A program made the translations under genes and the position numbers. A DNA stretch of 64,000 bases from Artemia franciscana (lineage: Eukaryota; Arthropoda; Branchiopoda; Anostraca; Artemiidae), in the NCBI RefSeq assembly GCF_032884065.1, contig NW_027062895.1:1-64000 (forward strand). Reading direction: 5' to 3'. How positions within the stretch are numbered: the first letter of the stretch is position 1; every line of letters starts with the position of its first letter. A model generated the notes under the pieces. That model worked only from the letters and a program-made list of their open reading frames with translations, was not told the origin of the DNA and made no database searches. Positions 53,881 to 64,000 of the stretch are shown piece after piece.

Positions 53881-56800
53881 TGTTATTGCCTTTTACTTAT
53901 AATTTTGTTTCCTCTACTAGTTTCCATTTTCTTTTTTTTTGCTAGTTAAACATCGATACAGAAAAAACAGATTATAGATCAATTGATAAGGTAATTTTTT
54001 CTCGTTTTCTTTATCGCTGTGTCGAGACAAAGTAAACGCGAAAACTTTCCTTTTCTATTCCTTCCAGTTTTTCATTTTTCTATTTATTTCCATCTTTCAT
54101 TTTTTCAAACGTGAATTTAGAAAAGAAATTTGTCAAAGGCGTCATGGGTATTTAATTAAGTTCTGAATCTTAGTCTATTCTGAAATTTAATCGGAATTTG
54201 ATCTTTCGACGAGACAAGTTTTTGTTTCTTTATCTTTATGTTTGTCCCTGAGATAAGCTGGTCATTGGTAATAAAATCGCAATTTAAATGGGAAGGGGGG
54301 TTGTAGGTTCGTTTGGATCTGAAATCAGGTGCTTCAAAAAAAAAGAAAAAAAAATTGAGCAAAAAATTTTTGGTGCAACTAAAAAAAATTAGTCATTTTA
54401 GATCAAATCATTGTTCTTCCTGTTTATTAATACTTTTGATGGTCAGCCCACTAGCGAACGCTTATTTGATTTTTACTAAACATTTTAAGTCTAATAGAGT
54501 GCTCGGTCATCGGTAATAAAATCAGAATTTAAAGGGGTAGGGAGATTCCAACTTCGTTTGGATCTGAAATCAGGTGCAAAGTTAAAAACTATTTTGGGTC
54601 AGGTCTGCACCTGAATCGGCCTATGTCCGGCAATGCAAATAAGACAGTTAAAAGAAAAAATTTAATAATTAGAAAGATCTGGATATTTCGATTGCACGTC
54701 CGGAATTCATTATCAACGTCAAACATTATTTAAAAAAAAAATTATTCAAAAATATGGATAAAAAGGAACAAAAAAACAAGCAAACAAAACAAACAAGCTT
54801 AAAAAAAACGCTCCTCGGGATATAACAAAAACTGTACATTTTGCGTACAAAGATAAAAAAAAATACTAATTCATTAGTATTCTTGTAGTAATTGCAGTTT
54901 TTTTCTTAGTCTATTTTCTTGTCCTGATAACGATTTCTTTTCTTTCATTAGCCGGATATCCACTAAACTTAGTGCTTCACAATAGAAAGTGGCCTTTCTC
55001 AAAGTAACCACTTTAGACAATCGGTCAGTTTTCTTTTAGATCAGGTATATTATAATTGAGTGTATCAAACGTGTGTCGTAGGTCAACACGTCTTCTGCGC
55101 TCCATACAATTATGTATAGAAAGTTTCTCCGGTCCTCGCTATCACTTCCGCGATTAGCTTTCTTACTTGGGGATTCACCCTCACTGGAATATGATGTTTT
55201 TTTTTCGACGCTTCGGTGGATTTCTGTCCACCTTCTGTGAAAGTGATAAAGTGCCTTACTCCCAGATGTAACAAGTAGCTGGGCACTTTTCCTCTGAGCA
55301 GGTCTGCATGTTTTGACTGCACGTCCGAAATTCCTTATCAACGTCAAAAAATATATAAAGAAAAATATGAAAAAAAATATTTAAAAAATTTAAATTATGA
55401 AAAAATATAGATAAAATGGAACAAAAACACAAACGAAAAACAAAAATAATAATATCTAACATTACAACTGTTCCCCCCTGTAAATAAAAAAAAATTCAGG
55501 ATAACTATGCTGTCTTTCTGATAGGCTATATCAATAATATAACAGCGGGAACATCTTCTTTTTGGTGTTTACTGAAATTTAGGATAATGAAATAGTCTAT
55601 TTATTTAAATAAATTACATTTTGACCTAGGTTCAAACAAATGTAATTAAATACAGGTCAAGAAAACTTTATTGTGCGCGATAGATTGCTTGGATCTTGTC
55701 GATCGATAATTTAGCCGAAGCGTGTTGTCTCTTTAGAGTTTTTTAATAAACTTTCACTCTTTTATATAAGATATAATACTTATATTGGAAAAAAAATATA
55801 TAAATAGAAATTAAAAATGTCAATTCTTCATTTTTTTTATTTTTAAATAGAAAGGCAGTCTTGTTAAAGAAATTATTTTTGTATAAGCACAATCAGTGGT
55901 GTAGCTTTGGGGGGGATGCAGTCTGCCTTGTGTATTACGTGTCTGGAGGTGCCACGGAGAGAAGAGAAGAACAAAAAGGATTGGTCGAAGGTCATTTCTA
56001 TAGTATATTACAATCACGGAAGATCGGGCTCTGATTTGTAAAGGCATCCATACTACCATCAGAAACATTGTGACATAAGGGGTTATATAGTGATTCTATT
56101 AATTCAAGTTTTTCTGAAAATGGCTGCAGAAGAAGTCAAAGTTAGCCCAGTAAGCTTTCTGAAAAGTAAGCGCTCCATTCCAGACCTTTGGCGCCATCTA
56201 TTATTGGAACTTATCGTATATCAGCTGTACAAACCTTATCTATATCTATATCTCCAATTTAAAGATAAAAGAAGATGGCGCGGGAAACGCTGTACAAGAT
56301 TTCGAGAACGCAGAGATCACTATCTACTTCATAACGGAGGCTACTGTATGCCAGTAATGTCTATAGTTTGTAATGACAGTGGAACAAAAAAAAAAAAAAA
56401 ACAAAAAAAAACGAAGGAATGAGACACCCATACCCGACACTCATAATTATTGTACATCCCTCAGAACCAATACCATTAATGAGGCTTTTTTACTGCAATG
56501 AGACTGAACAACTTGGAAAACCTTTCTCCTGTATTAAAACTTGGCATTCTAACTGTCAAAATGCATTTTCAAAGTATGATTCTATGCAAATACAAGTTTC
56601 TGACGAATAAAGTGGACGAGTTAAAGCTTGTATTACGTATCAACTCCACACCACTAGCAATAATTACTTAGTGTTGGTATATTAGTGTTGTGGTATATTA
56701 GTTGGTATATTAGTTAGTGTTGGTATATTACAACGAAAAAACAGGTGCTATTAATTGAATTTTATTAATTGAATTATAAATAATTTATTGAATTATAAAT

Positions 56801-57119
56801 AAATTATAAATATTTATTGAATTTATTAATTGAATTATAATTGAATTTTTATTCGATTTAGTTTAATTGGCTTTGATCTTTTGTTTTGTGCAAATTTTCT
56901 TCAGTTGGCTTGATTTTTGTATCTGAAACTCCAAGGATCAAGTAGACCAATTGGATCAAGCCAATTCAAAATTAAGTTCAAACTTGGATCAAAATCCAAG
57001 GATCAGGTAGTTTACGAAAAGAAAGTTTTGGCTGAAAATGAGGTTTTTATTGGGTAGTAAAACTTTTTATCGAGCAAAATTGAAACTTAAAACCCCAAGT
57101 ACCTGGGTAAAATGGGCCT
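53881..57119 (+). other. WDR82 intron 4; local duplications, no gene recognised
   Basis: Two local duplications are visible. 54245-54340 is repeated at 54490-54585 (GGTAATAAAATC.CAATTTAA, TCGTTTGGATCTGAAATCAG). 54675-54790 is repeated at 55310-55450 (TGCACGTCCG.AATTC.TTAT, CAACGTCAAA). GATAAGGTAATTTTTT, identical to the exon 4 donor region, recurs at about 53978. ORFs at 55036-55347 (-), 55820-56068 (-) and 56090-56422 (+) have no recognisable domain. 55110-55322 (-) contains a basic patch but is likewise unassigned. Confidence 0.45.
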
Positions 57120-57690
57120 TTGCTCAGTCCTTTATTATTTAATAGTGGTTTCTGGTCTTTTTGATTTTAGATTAACCCAAAATTGTTTCTGATAATAGCA
57201 ATTTTTTGTCTTTTTGATTAACTGAAAATAGTTTCTGATTATTTATTTAAATTTTTGTTTGATTTCCGATTCAAGTTCGATGTTCGATTCGGTTTCCTTT
57301 ATTGTTTAATAATAGTTTCAGGTCTTTTTGCTTTTGGATTAACCCAAAATAGTTTCTGATTATTTATTTAAATTTTTGCTTGATTTCCAATTTTAAGTTT
57401 GATGTTCAATTTGGTTTCCTTCATTGTTTAATAGTAGTTTCAGGTCTTTTTGAATTTGTTTTAACCCAAAATAGTTTCTTATTATTTATTTAAATTTTTG
57501 TTCGATTTCCGATCCAAGTTCGATGTTCGGTTCGGTTTCCTTTATTATTTACTAGTAGTTTCAGGTCTTTTTGATTTTGGATTAACACAAAATAGTTTCT
57601 GGTTATTTGTTTAAATCTTTGTTCGATTCGGATTCCTTTATTGTTTAATTGTAGTTTCTGGTCTTTTTGATTTTGGATTAACCTAGGACT
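57120..57690. repeat. Tandem repeat, ~121-bp period, WDR82 intron 4
   Basis: About five units with AGTTTCAGGTCTTTTTGATT, GGATTAACCCAAAATAGTTT, ATTATTTATTTAAATTTTTG and TTCGATTTCCGATTCAAG. The ATTAACCC landmark lies at about 57217, 57338, 57460, 57581 and 57677 (the last interval is shortened). The array ends about 90 bases before exon 5. Confidence 0.85.
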
Positions 57691-57782
57691 TTAGTCGTGC
57701 TGGTCTCAATTTTGATATGGCTCTTTACTCTTCTTTGAAAAGCTTCTTATACCTAATCTCATGAAACTGAAATTTTTTCAAG

Positions 57783-57938
57783 GGTCCATTTGCTACCTTC
57801 AAATTTTCACAAGAGAAAGACTGCGACTGGACTGGCCTCAAATTCAGTCCTGATGGCAAATCTATCATGATATCAACCAATGGCTCTATCATAAGATTAA
57901 TTGATAGCTTTGATGGTCGCCCAATTCAAACATTTACT
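57783..57938 (+). CDS. WDR82: WDR82 exon 5 (last exon in the window)
   Basis: A 156-base exon (52 codons, phase 0 at both ends) between TTTTTTCAAG and GTGAGT. It reads [52 protein letters not shown], i.e. the GPFATF..... and [10 protein letters not shown] segments of WDR82. The family then continues with about 80 more residues. I find no matching exon up to 64000, so the final exon or exons lie at least 6 kb further downstream. Confidence 0.96.
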
Positions 57939-59499
57939 GTGAGTATTCTTTCGTAGGATTATTATTATGTACCTGACCTGGTTTAGACGTTTACCCGTTT
58001 CTTGAAATAGTCAATCTGTCTAGCGGTTTGCCAAAAAAACACTCTTGAATCATTTTCTGAATACTCGACTGGTAAATCATTGGAAAAGCAGTCATCTGAA
58101 ACTTTCTAAATATTCAGGAATTGATATTTGAAACGATTCCTGAAAATATTCATCAATCTCTGGAACTGTCGGTCAATTTTGAAGAAAGTATTTTCGGAAT
58201 GTGGACAAACATTGTCCAGAAATTTTGCTTAATAGTTATTCCATAAGGTTATGTCAATAGCTATGTCATAAGGCTAATGGATAGCTTCGATAAATAGCCA
58301 ATAAAACGTTGGGTGTAACCATTCTCTGCCATGAGTTTGGTTTAGTAGTTTTACCGTTTGCTCATGCGCAATATTTGTAAAACGAAGGAGCGGCTTGTGG
58401 ATGAAAAATCTGACAATTTTTTTTTATCACAAGATTGACTTAAGCAAGTTGGTTAATCGTAGTGTAAGTAACACCTTTCCTAACAAGATTTCTTCAATGT
58501 TTCAATAGAAAATTGTTCATTTATATGGATTAAACTTTCAGAGCTTATCAAAAATCAATAGTTAAGCTGGCTCTACCAGGGCCGTATCCAGTGTTTTCTT
58601 CGGGGGGGGGGGAATAAACGTTAAAAACCCATCAAGTTTGTTTAGGCCTATATTCATTTTTGTTAAGTTTTTACCAGTCAGACTAACATTTGGGTGGGGG
58701 GAGGGGGGTCAAACCCCTTACCAACCCTACCCCCGTCCCCTGGATAAGTCCTTAAACTCCAGATTTAATAGCTGCTTCTAAAGTGAATATTACACATCAG
58801 AAAATGCATATTATAACTGGACATTGTCGATTAAATTATAAAATTGGAAAGGTTAGAAGTTGAGAACCGAGAACGTATTTGTGATGAAAGTTTTTTGGTT
58901 TTGGAACTATGACTCCAATCGCTAGGTATTGATTTACCATTCTTTTTCCTAATTCAGTAGTGTCTGACAAAATGTTAGGGAAATGTTTGAATAGGTTTTT
59001 GTATTCTACTAGAAGACTGGTTTAATGGTTATATTTCATTTTTACCTTTGATTGTGGCATTTAGAGGTTTCATTATTCCAGTGTTCTTTTTAAGTGTTAG
59101 TTCATAGACTATTAGTAGTAAAATATTTGTATAAATTTTAATCACTTAATAAAAATTTATTCATTCAAGTTGACTACTGGAAATTAAAAAAAAATTATGA
59201 AAGAAACAAAATGCCAGTGGATCCCAAACCATTTACCTCACAAGATCAAATTTATCATTTTGAGCAAAAAACAGCAGTTTTAATAGAAAGCAGAGAAATG
59301 AGGAGTTTAGAACATTTAGGTTAGTTAACGCTTCTCCCCCCCCTCCCAAGAAAAAAAGAATCTAGAAAGTTAAAAACACCGACATTGTTCTTACGATTTG
59401 CCCCATTTTGGGTGTCTACCTAGAAGCATCGAACTAAATCATTCTGTAGTTGAGAAAGAAGCAGGTGGGGAAATGGTATGTTTAAGTTTAACTAAAAGC
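57939..59499 (+). other. WDR82 intron 5, first part, nothing recognised
   Basis: AT-rich; G-runs near 58600 and 58696-58710. No supported gene or named repeat. Confidence 0.5.
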
Positions 59500-60090
59500 G
59501 TAAAGCATTTCAGAGTTTTCAGAAAGTGATATTCAGAAGATTGGGCATCAGAAGGCTGAAAGCTAATTCCTGTAAGTTTGATTCACACATATCCTCTGTC
59601 TTTTTAAATATAGAAGCAAGATTGTCCGGGAATTAATTATTTACCTGAAAACAGTTTTCAGAGAATTCAGAAACTGATATTCAGAAGGCTGAGCATCAGA
59701 AGGCTGAAAGCTAATTCTTGAAAGTTTGATTTGCATATATCCACTGTTTTTTTTTAGATATAGAAGCAATAGTGTCCGGGAATTAGGTATTTACCTAAAA
59801 AAAATTCAGAGTTTTCAGAAGCTGATATTCAGAAGGCTGAGCATCTGAAGGCTGAAAGCTAATTCTTTAAAGTTTGATTCACACAAATCCACTGTTTTTT
59901 TAAATGTGGAAGCAAGATTGTCCGGGAATTAAGTATTTACCTGAAAACAGTTTTCAGAGTTTTCAGGAGCTGATATTCAGAAGGCTGAAAGCTAATTCTT
60001 GAAAGTTTGATTCACACATATCAATTGTTTTTTTAAATATAGAAGCAAGTTTGTCAGGGAAGCATATATTTACCTGAAAAAAGTTTTTTT
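59500..60090. repeat. Tandem repeat, 148-bp period, WDR82 intron 5
   Basis: Four units with TTTTCAGA..CTGATATTCAGA, AGGCTGA.CATCAGAAGGCTG, AAAGCTAATTCTTGAAAGTT, TGATTCACACATATC and GAAGCAAGATTGTCCGGGAA. GATATTCAGAAG starts at 59528, 59676, 59824 and 59972: exactly 148 bases each time. Confidence 0.92.
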
Positions 60091-60210
60091 TTTTCCAAAT
60101 TAAGATTCATTTTGTATTTAAAAAAAAACCTGCCTTCATCAAAATTGGAAGCCATTTTGTGCCAAAAGCGTTGTCAATGCACACAAGCAGAATCGACGGA
60201 AATTATTTTT

Positions 60211-60378
60211 ACGACATGACGAGGTATTGTATTGTATCAGATTAACGACGATTCTTAACTACTCAGGTCCCTGCGTCGGCCCTGCAGTGCATCACTGTAG
60301 CATGGTTCGATCTCTGGGTCCCCTATTACTAAGCTAAGGTCAAACCCACTGCGCCACCACAGGACGACATGACGAGGT
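60211..60378 (-). mobile_element. Short tRNA-like SINE with perfect 15-bp target-site duplication
   Basis: ACGACATGACGAGGT occurs at 60211-60225 and again at 60364-60378, bracketing a 138-bp insert. On the minus strand the insert starts CCTGTGGTGGCGCAGTGGG, an A-box-like tRNA head. It carries GAGATCGAACC, a weak B-box, 45 bases later and ends in a short ATACAATACA tail. These are the marks of LINE-mediated retroposition. It is unrelated to SINE family V. Confidence 0.85.
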
Positions 60379-61040
60379 CATTATGCTTACGGCATATTTC
60401 GAAAATTATGCTTGAAAAATTGCATCAATTCGCTCTTTATGCTAATGATCAAACCTTTCAATAGTAGTTTCTGTGAATAATTCCAAACAAGAGAGGAGTT
60501 GTCGCTCCCTCAGCACCCTTAAACGGGTCCTTTACCATCATTCTTGGGGAAAAAGTAAAATTTTGCATTTTTTAAGCTTTGAATGTCAGGATTTATCATA
60601 TATTTTGATTTAATCGCATAATTTTCATCAATATTTTTATCCCTGTATGGTGCCTCTTTTTCGAAAATTGTGCCATTTTTCTTTTCTTATAATTGTTACA
60701 ATTAACTGAAACACTTACCTGAAGACAATTTAAACTTAAAATCAGAGAATTTAAACAGGATTAATGGCTGACATATTTGGAGTTTGCATAAAAACCTGAT
60801 CCTTTTAAAATACTTGTTTTTTAATAATATATGTCATTATTTTAAATATATATATAACACAAAGGCTATAGGCCTATTGTCGTCAAGGTCTCATTTCTTA
60901 GTATTGGTTTTCTTTTAGCTTGACTCTCTTCAACGTCAGTTCAATATCATAAACAACTAATTTTTTTTCTGTAGTGAAAACTGCCGTAGATTAGTATTTT
61001 CTTCTGGGATGCTAGTTGTAAATGTAATGCATTTACAATC
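60379..61040 (+). other. WDR82 intron 5, nothing recognised
   Basis: AT-rich; no supported feature. Confidence 0.45.
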
Positions 61041-62120
61041 AGGGTGTTTAAAACGAGTAGTATTTCAGGAAGAATCTAGGGCATTAAGTTGAAACTTTCA
61101 GCACACGTTAACAGGGATGTTGAACTAGCCAAAATGCGTATACTACTGCAACTAATGACACTACTACTACTGCTACTACAGCTAATGTTACAACTGCTAC
61201 TACTGCTGCGACTGCTTCTGCTACAAGTTCTACTTGTACTACAGAAGGTAAGGGTACTATAGTGAAATTTTCAAGGAATGTTGAAGATGATCGTGATCTT
61301 AATTGAAACACACTATGTGGATGCAGATTATTACAGCTGTATTTTAGCAACAGCTTAGAGTATTTACTTGAAACTTTTATTGCATGGTTGGGGGTGGTCC
61401 TTTGAACCAACCCCTAGACATTATTACTATATTATCCCTACTGCTTCTTCTACTACTACTAATAGTACTATTGAGACTAAGGGTACTAAGGAGATATCTT
61501 CATAAAGTGTGTGTGAAAGGTATGTTAAATTAAATTTAAATATACTATATCTAAGGAGCCTGTCAATTGGCCGTGTCATCAGTATGTCCAGATCGGCCTA
61601 GAGTATAATGTTGAAACTTTCAGAGCATACTGAGAGGTATGTTGAGATAATGAAAATCCTCTGTTTGCATACTACTAGTAGCAGTGATGGTACTACTACA
61701 GCTGTTAGTACTAATATTGCTAAGGCTAATGGCATTAATATGGAACTTAGGGCTGTTGAAGGGGATGTTGGGCTAAATCAAAACATATTTTGTGCATACT
61801 GGCTATCGACGGCACATATCCAATATCTCAAAATGGCTTCAAGCATCTATTTAACCTGATAGTTGAAACTATGAGGGTACGAGGAAGGGATGTTGTACTG
61901 GATCAAAAAGGTGCAATGTGAATAGGTATAAGGTATAAACATTTATACAAAGTTTGTGTTGCTTTAAAACTAAATCAAAAGGTACTATGTGAATGCTGGT
62001 TTCAAATAAGACATCTGAGCAATATCTAAAGAATGATTGGGAGTATTAAGTCGAAACCTAATTAGACATGATACACTAAGTCAAAAGAGTGTAAGTGCTC
62101 CTAGGTTGTCAAATGAAATC
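61041..62120. repeat. Diverged repeat region rich in CTACTACTG triplets
   Basis: Recurring blocks: GTTGAAACTTTCAG..CA (about 61090 and 61610), GGGATGTTG.ACT..ATCAAAA (about 61114, 61763, 61888) and ACTACTACTGCTACTAC triplet runs (61140-61250, 61440-61475, 61665-61720). It appears to be an old irregular tandem or dispersed repeat. The Val/Ala-rich minus-strand frame 61108-61410 and the plus-strand frame 61608-61859 are by-products of the triplets. Confidence 0.6.
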
Positions 62121-63029
62121 GATCTTTGGTAATGATATTAAGTTTTATTTTTCAGGAAAATTTGAGGAAATGTAAAAATGAAATTAAACAGTAGTATGTG
62201 CGTCTGGATTTTCAACGGGCAATCTTTTCTTTTTCAGCACAAAGACTTTATCAATAAAAAATGAACAGGAATCAATTTAAAAAACTTTTCTGGTAAAACA
62301 ATTTTTTCAAAGAAAAGTAAAGAGCTATATTAAACCAAAAACGAGCCGAAATGAAGTCAAGTAGTTTCCAATCGTATAAATACCAACAAACTACCATCAA
62401 TAAGTAAATGAAACCCAAAAGGAACATAAATTTCAACAAATAACTTGAGTCAAACACAAAGCGTAAACGAATAGGGCTGTCGCTCTCCATGCCCTCTGAA
62501 GACCAGGACATTATTTGCAGTTTACTCAAAAGTAAATAAACTTTAATTGTTGTAACTTTTTGAACTTTAATAAACCCAAAATTTTTTTGACTTTAATATG
62601 TAAATATCAGTATTTTTTTAAACTGCTAATCCAAATTTTTTTTTTGCTGTTTTTTTTTCTCAGCAATCTCGCTTCTGACGTTTTTTTTCATTGTTTTGAG
62701 AAAAAGAAACAGTCAGCTCGAAATGTGACTGTTTTCCGTAAAGTTATTTATAAGATTATAGCACTTATAAAATTTGTTATTTTATAAGAATTTCTTATAA
62801 AATTTTTATAAAAAAAATTCAGTATTTCGTCCTTTGCCCCTGTTTTATTTGAAAATGATGCGTAAATAAAACTTATAAAACATCAATTACTGATTCATGG
62901 AATATCTTTTTAGTTTGCTGAAGCGATATTTAGAATCAATAAATGATTTGCGAATTCATGTGCAAGCTATGTAATTTAAAGTCCGAAGTGTTGATACAAG
63001 GCTATTGTATCTAGTTAATGTTGTTAACG
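62121..63029 (+). other. WDR82 intron 5, nothing recognised
   Basis: AT-rich sequence; the short frames on both strands are unsupported. Confidence 0.45.
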
Positions 63030-63407
63030 TTAATGTTGAAATTTACCGGTGAATGTCCGAAATTCTATTTTCTCTGCTTGAATTCAATTAGCTTTGCGAG
63101 TCAGCTTTTTCAGTCTTATGCAACCTATGATGGTAAACTTTAAAGTTAGGGTAGATTAGATTATATTAGTTTAGATAAGGTTAGGTTAAATTAGATTCGG
63201 TCAAATTTGGTTCTAAATATCAGAAATGGGTTTAAAACATAAATTAAGCTATCCTAAATCAACCTAACCTTGTCTAAGCAAATCTAATCTAACCTAATGT
63301 GTCATCAAACTTGCATTAAATTGAAAAATTTGACTGGCAACGCTGACTAAATTCAAGGAGAAAAAAAAAAGGTTTTTCGGACATTCACCGATGAATTTTG
63401 ACATTAC
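63030..63407. repeat. Imperfect foldback element, ~150-bp arms
   Basis: 63030-63190 pairs with 63262-63407. GGTGAATGTCCGAAA faces TTTTTCGGACATTCACC; CTTGAATTCAATTAGCTTTG faces CAACGCTGACTAAATTCAAG; GATAAGGTTAGGTT faces AACCTAACCTTGTC. Identity is about 70-75% over the arms. The TTAGGTTA-like motif near the centre superficially recalls arthropod telomere repeats but occurs only a few times. Confidence 0.75.
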
Positions 63408-63429
63408 TAATTTGCGGACATTCACGGTA

Positions 63430-63464
63430 ACATATATACATATATACATATATATATATATATG

Positions 63465-63563
<99 letters not shown>

Positions 63564-63567
63564 TATA
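63430..63567. repeat. (TA)n microsatellite
   Basis: About 130 bases of alternating TATA with occasional GTATA/CATA variants, running directly up to CTAG at 63568. The Tyr-Ile repeat frames are artefacts. Confidence 0.95.
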
Positions 63568-63915
63568 CTAGCTGTTGGGGTGGCGCTTCGCGCCACCCCA
63601 ACACCTAGTTGGTGGGGGCGCTTCGCGCCCCCCCCAAGCCCCCCCGCGCGCGTAAGTCGTTACGCGCCATAATAGTTACGCGCCATTGTAGTTGTGTCCC
63701 TATGTCCCACCTGTGAATATAGATATATATATATATATATGGTTTTAACTACGTAAAACTTGCGAATATACAACATTCTTTGCTGTCCCATTGTCTTTGC
63801 ATATAAATAGATTGTCAGGTTATCCCCCTGTTTCCCCCGGTGTCCCCGTTGTAGTTGTGTCCCTGTGTCCCGGTCGTCATTTATATTCCCTGTGTCCCGG
63901 GTCCCGGTCATCATT
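63568..63915 (-). mobile_element. Helitron-like element 3' end (minus orientation), twin GC-rich hairpins
   Basis: Read on the minus strand, the element ends ...CCCCAACAG-CTAG followed by the TATA tract, i.e. a CTRR terminus next to T, as Helitrons have. Just inside is a perfect hairpin (63574-63586 with 63590-63602, 13-bp stem GTTGGGGTGGCGC, loop TTC). Further in is a second hairpin (63614-63621 with 63625-63632, 8-bp stem GGGGGCGC, same loop). Next come a C-run, GCGCGCG, two CGTAACG/CGCGCCAT motifs, an interposed (TA)n at 63722-63740 and repeated GTGTCCC/GTCCCGG units to 63910. The minus-strand 84-codon frame rich in RDTG is driven by these repeats. No Rep/helicase domain lies in the window. 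Confidence 0.6.
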
Positions 63916-64000
63916 TGTATCCCGGTGTCCCGGTCTGTATATACATTCGTTTTTTAGTTTTGTTTTTCTCCTTTATTTTTTTCCTTTTTTTTCTTTTTTA

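Noticed and set aside
63150-63300. Interstitial telomere repeat
   Set aside because: Only a few TTAGG-like words occur, mixed with other sequence and arranged as a hairpin.
63294-63604. Tyr-Ile repeat ORFs
   Set aside because: Produced by the (TA)n microsatellite.
57939-64000. Final WDR82 exon within the window
   Set aside because: I looked for the conserved segment that follows exon 5 in all frames and found nothing convincing. It most likely lies downstream of the window.

Overview
This window is AT-rich, intron-rich, repeat-dense animal DNA. It is not prokaryotic or viral: coding exons are short, flanked by GT..AG splice sites, and separated by multi-kilobase introns full of retrotransposons, SINEs, satellites and hairpin (foldback) elements. 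The gene content (a Tret1-like sugar transporter and WDR82) and the repeat style point to an invertebrate, most likely an arthropod. A crustacean such as a branchiopod would fit, but the species is inference from general impression.

Only two host genes are supported, both on the + strand. (1) An MFS sugar transporter of the trehalose/glucose (Tret1/SLC2-like) type has a 44-codon first exon at 5685-5817, a 10.7-kb intron and a large second exon at 16542-17834. Five single-base deletions clustered in the first 510 bases of exon 2 break its frame, while the last 780 bases are clean. (2) WDR82 (Swd2 homologue; SET1/COMPASS and PNUTS-PP1 subunit) has five exons in the window (26318-26478, 39211-39308, 45885-45951, 53109-53325, 57783-57938). 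Their splice phases join perfectly, and the gene runs off the right edge without its C-terminal exon(s).

Layout: 0.2-1.6 kb decayed LINE (-). 3.0-4.06 kb two-orientation minisatellite with a SINE inside. 5.5-17.8 kb transporter gene, whose intron holds a SINE with target-site duplication, a LINE 3' fragment, an (AT)n tract, a Penelope-like retroelement and a 2.6-kb G-run satellite. 19.4-20.15 kb degenerate tandem repeat. 20.5-25.6 kb cluster of broken jockey-like LINEs, mostly antisense. 26.3-64 kb WDR82. Its intron 1 holds foldback elements and a dispersed repeat family (here called F). Intron 2 holds a LINE nested in another LINE and a well-preserved 504-residue reverse transcriptase ORF. 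Intron 3 holds a 2-kb, 122/131-bp satellite with a 384-bp higher-order repeat, a SINE and another LINE. Intron 4 holds a second copy of the satellite found in the transporter intron and a 121-bp array. The last intron holds a 148-bp array, a SINE with a perfect 15-bp target-site duplication, a CTACTG-rich repeat, a long inverted repeat and, at 63.57 kb, a GC-rich twin-hairpin sequence that looks like a Helitron 3' end.

I see no new gene system. The most notable structures are the satellite with higher-order repeat organisation, the large number of unrelated hairpin-forming elements, the nested retrotransposons, the Helitron-like terminus and the clustered deletions in the transporter. All judgements were made by eye, and family names for transposons are approximate.
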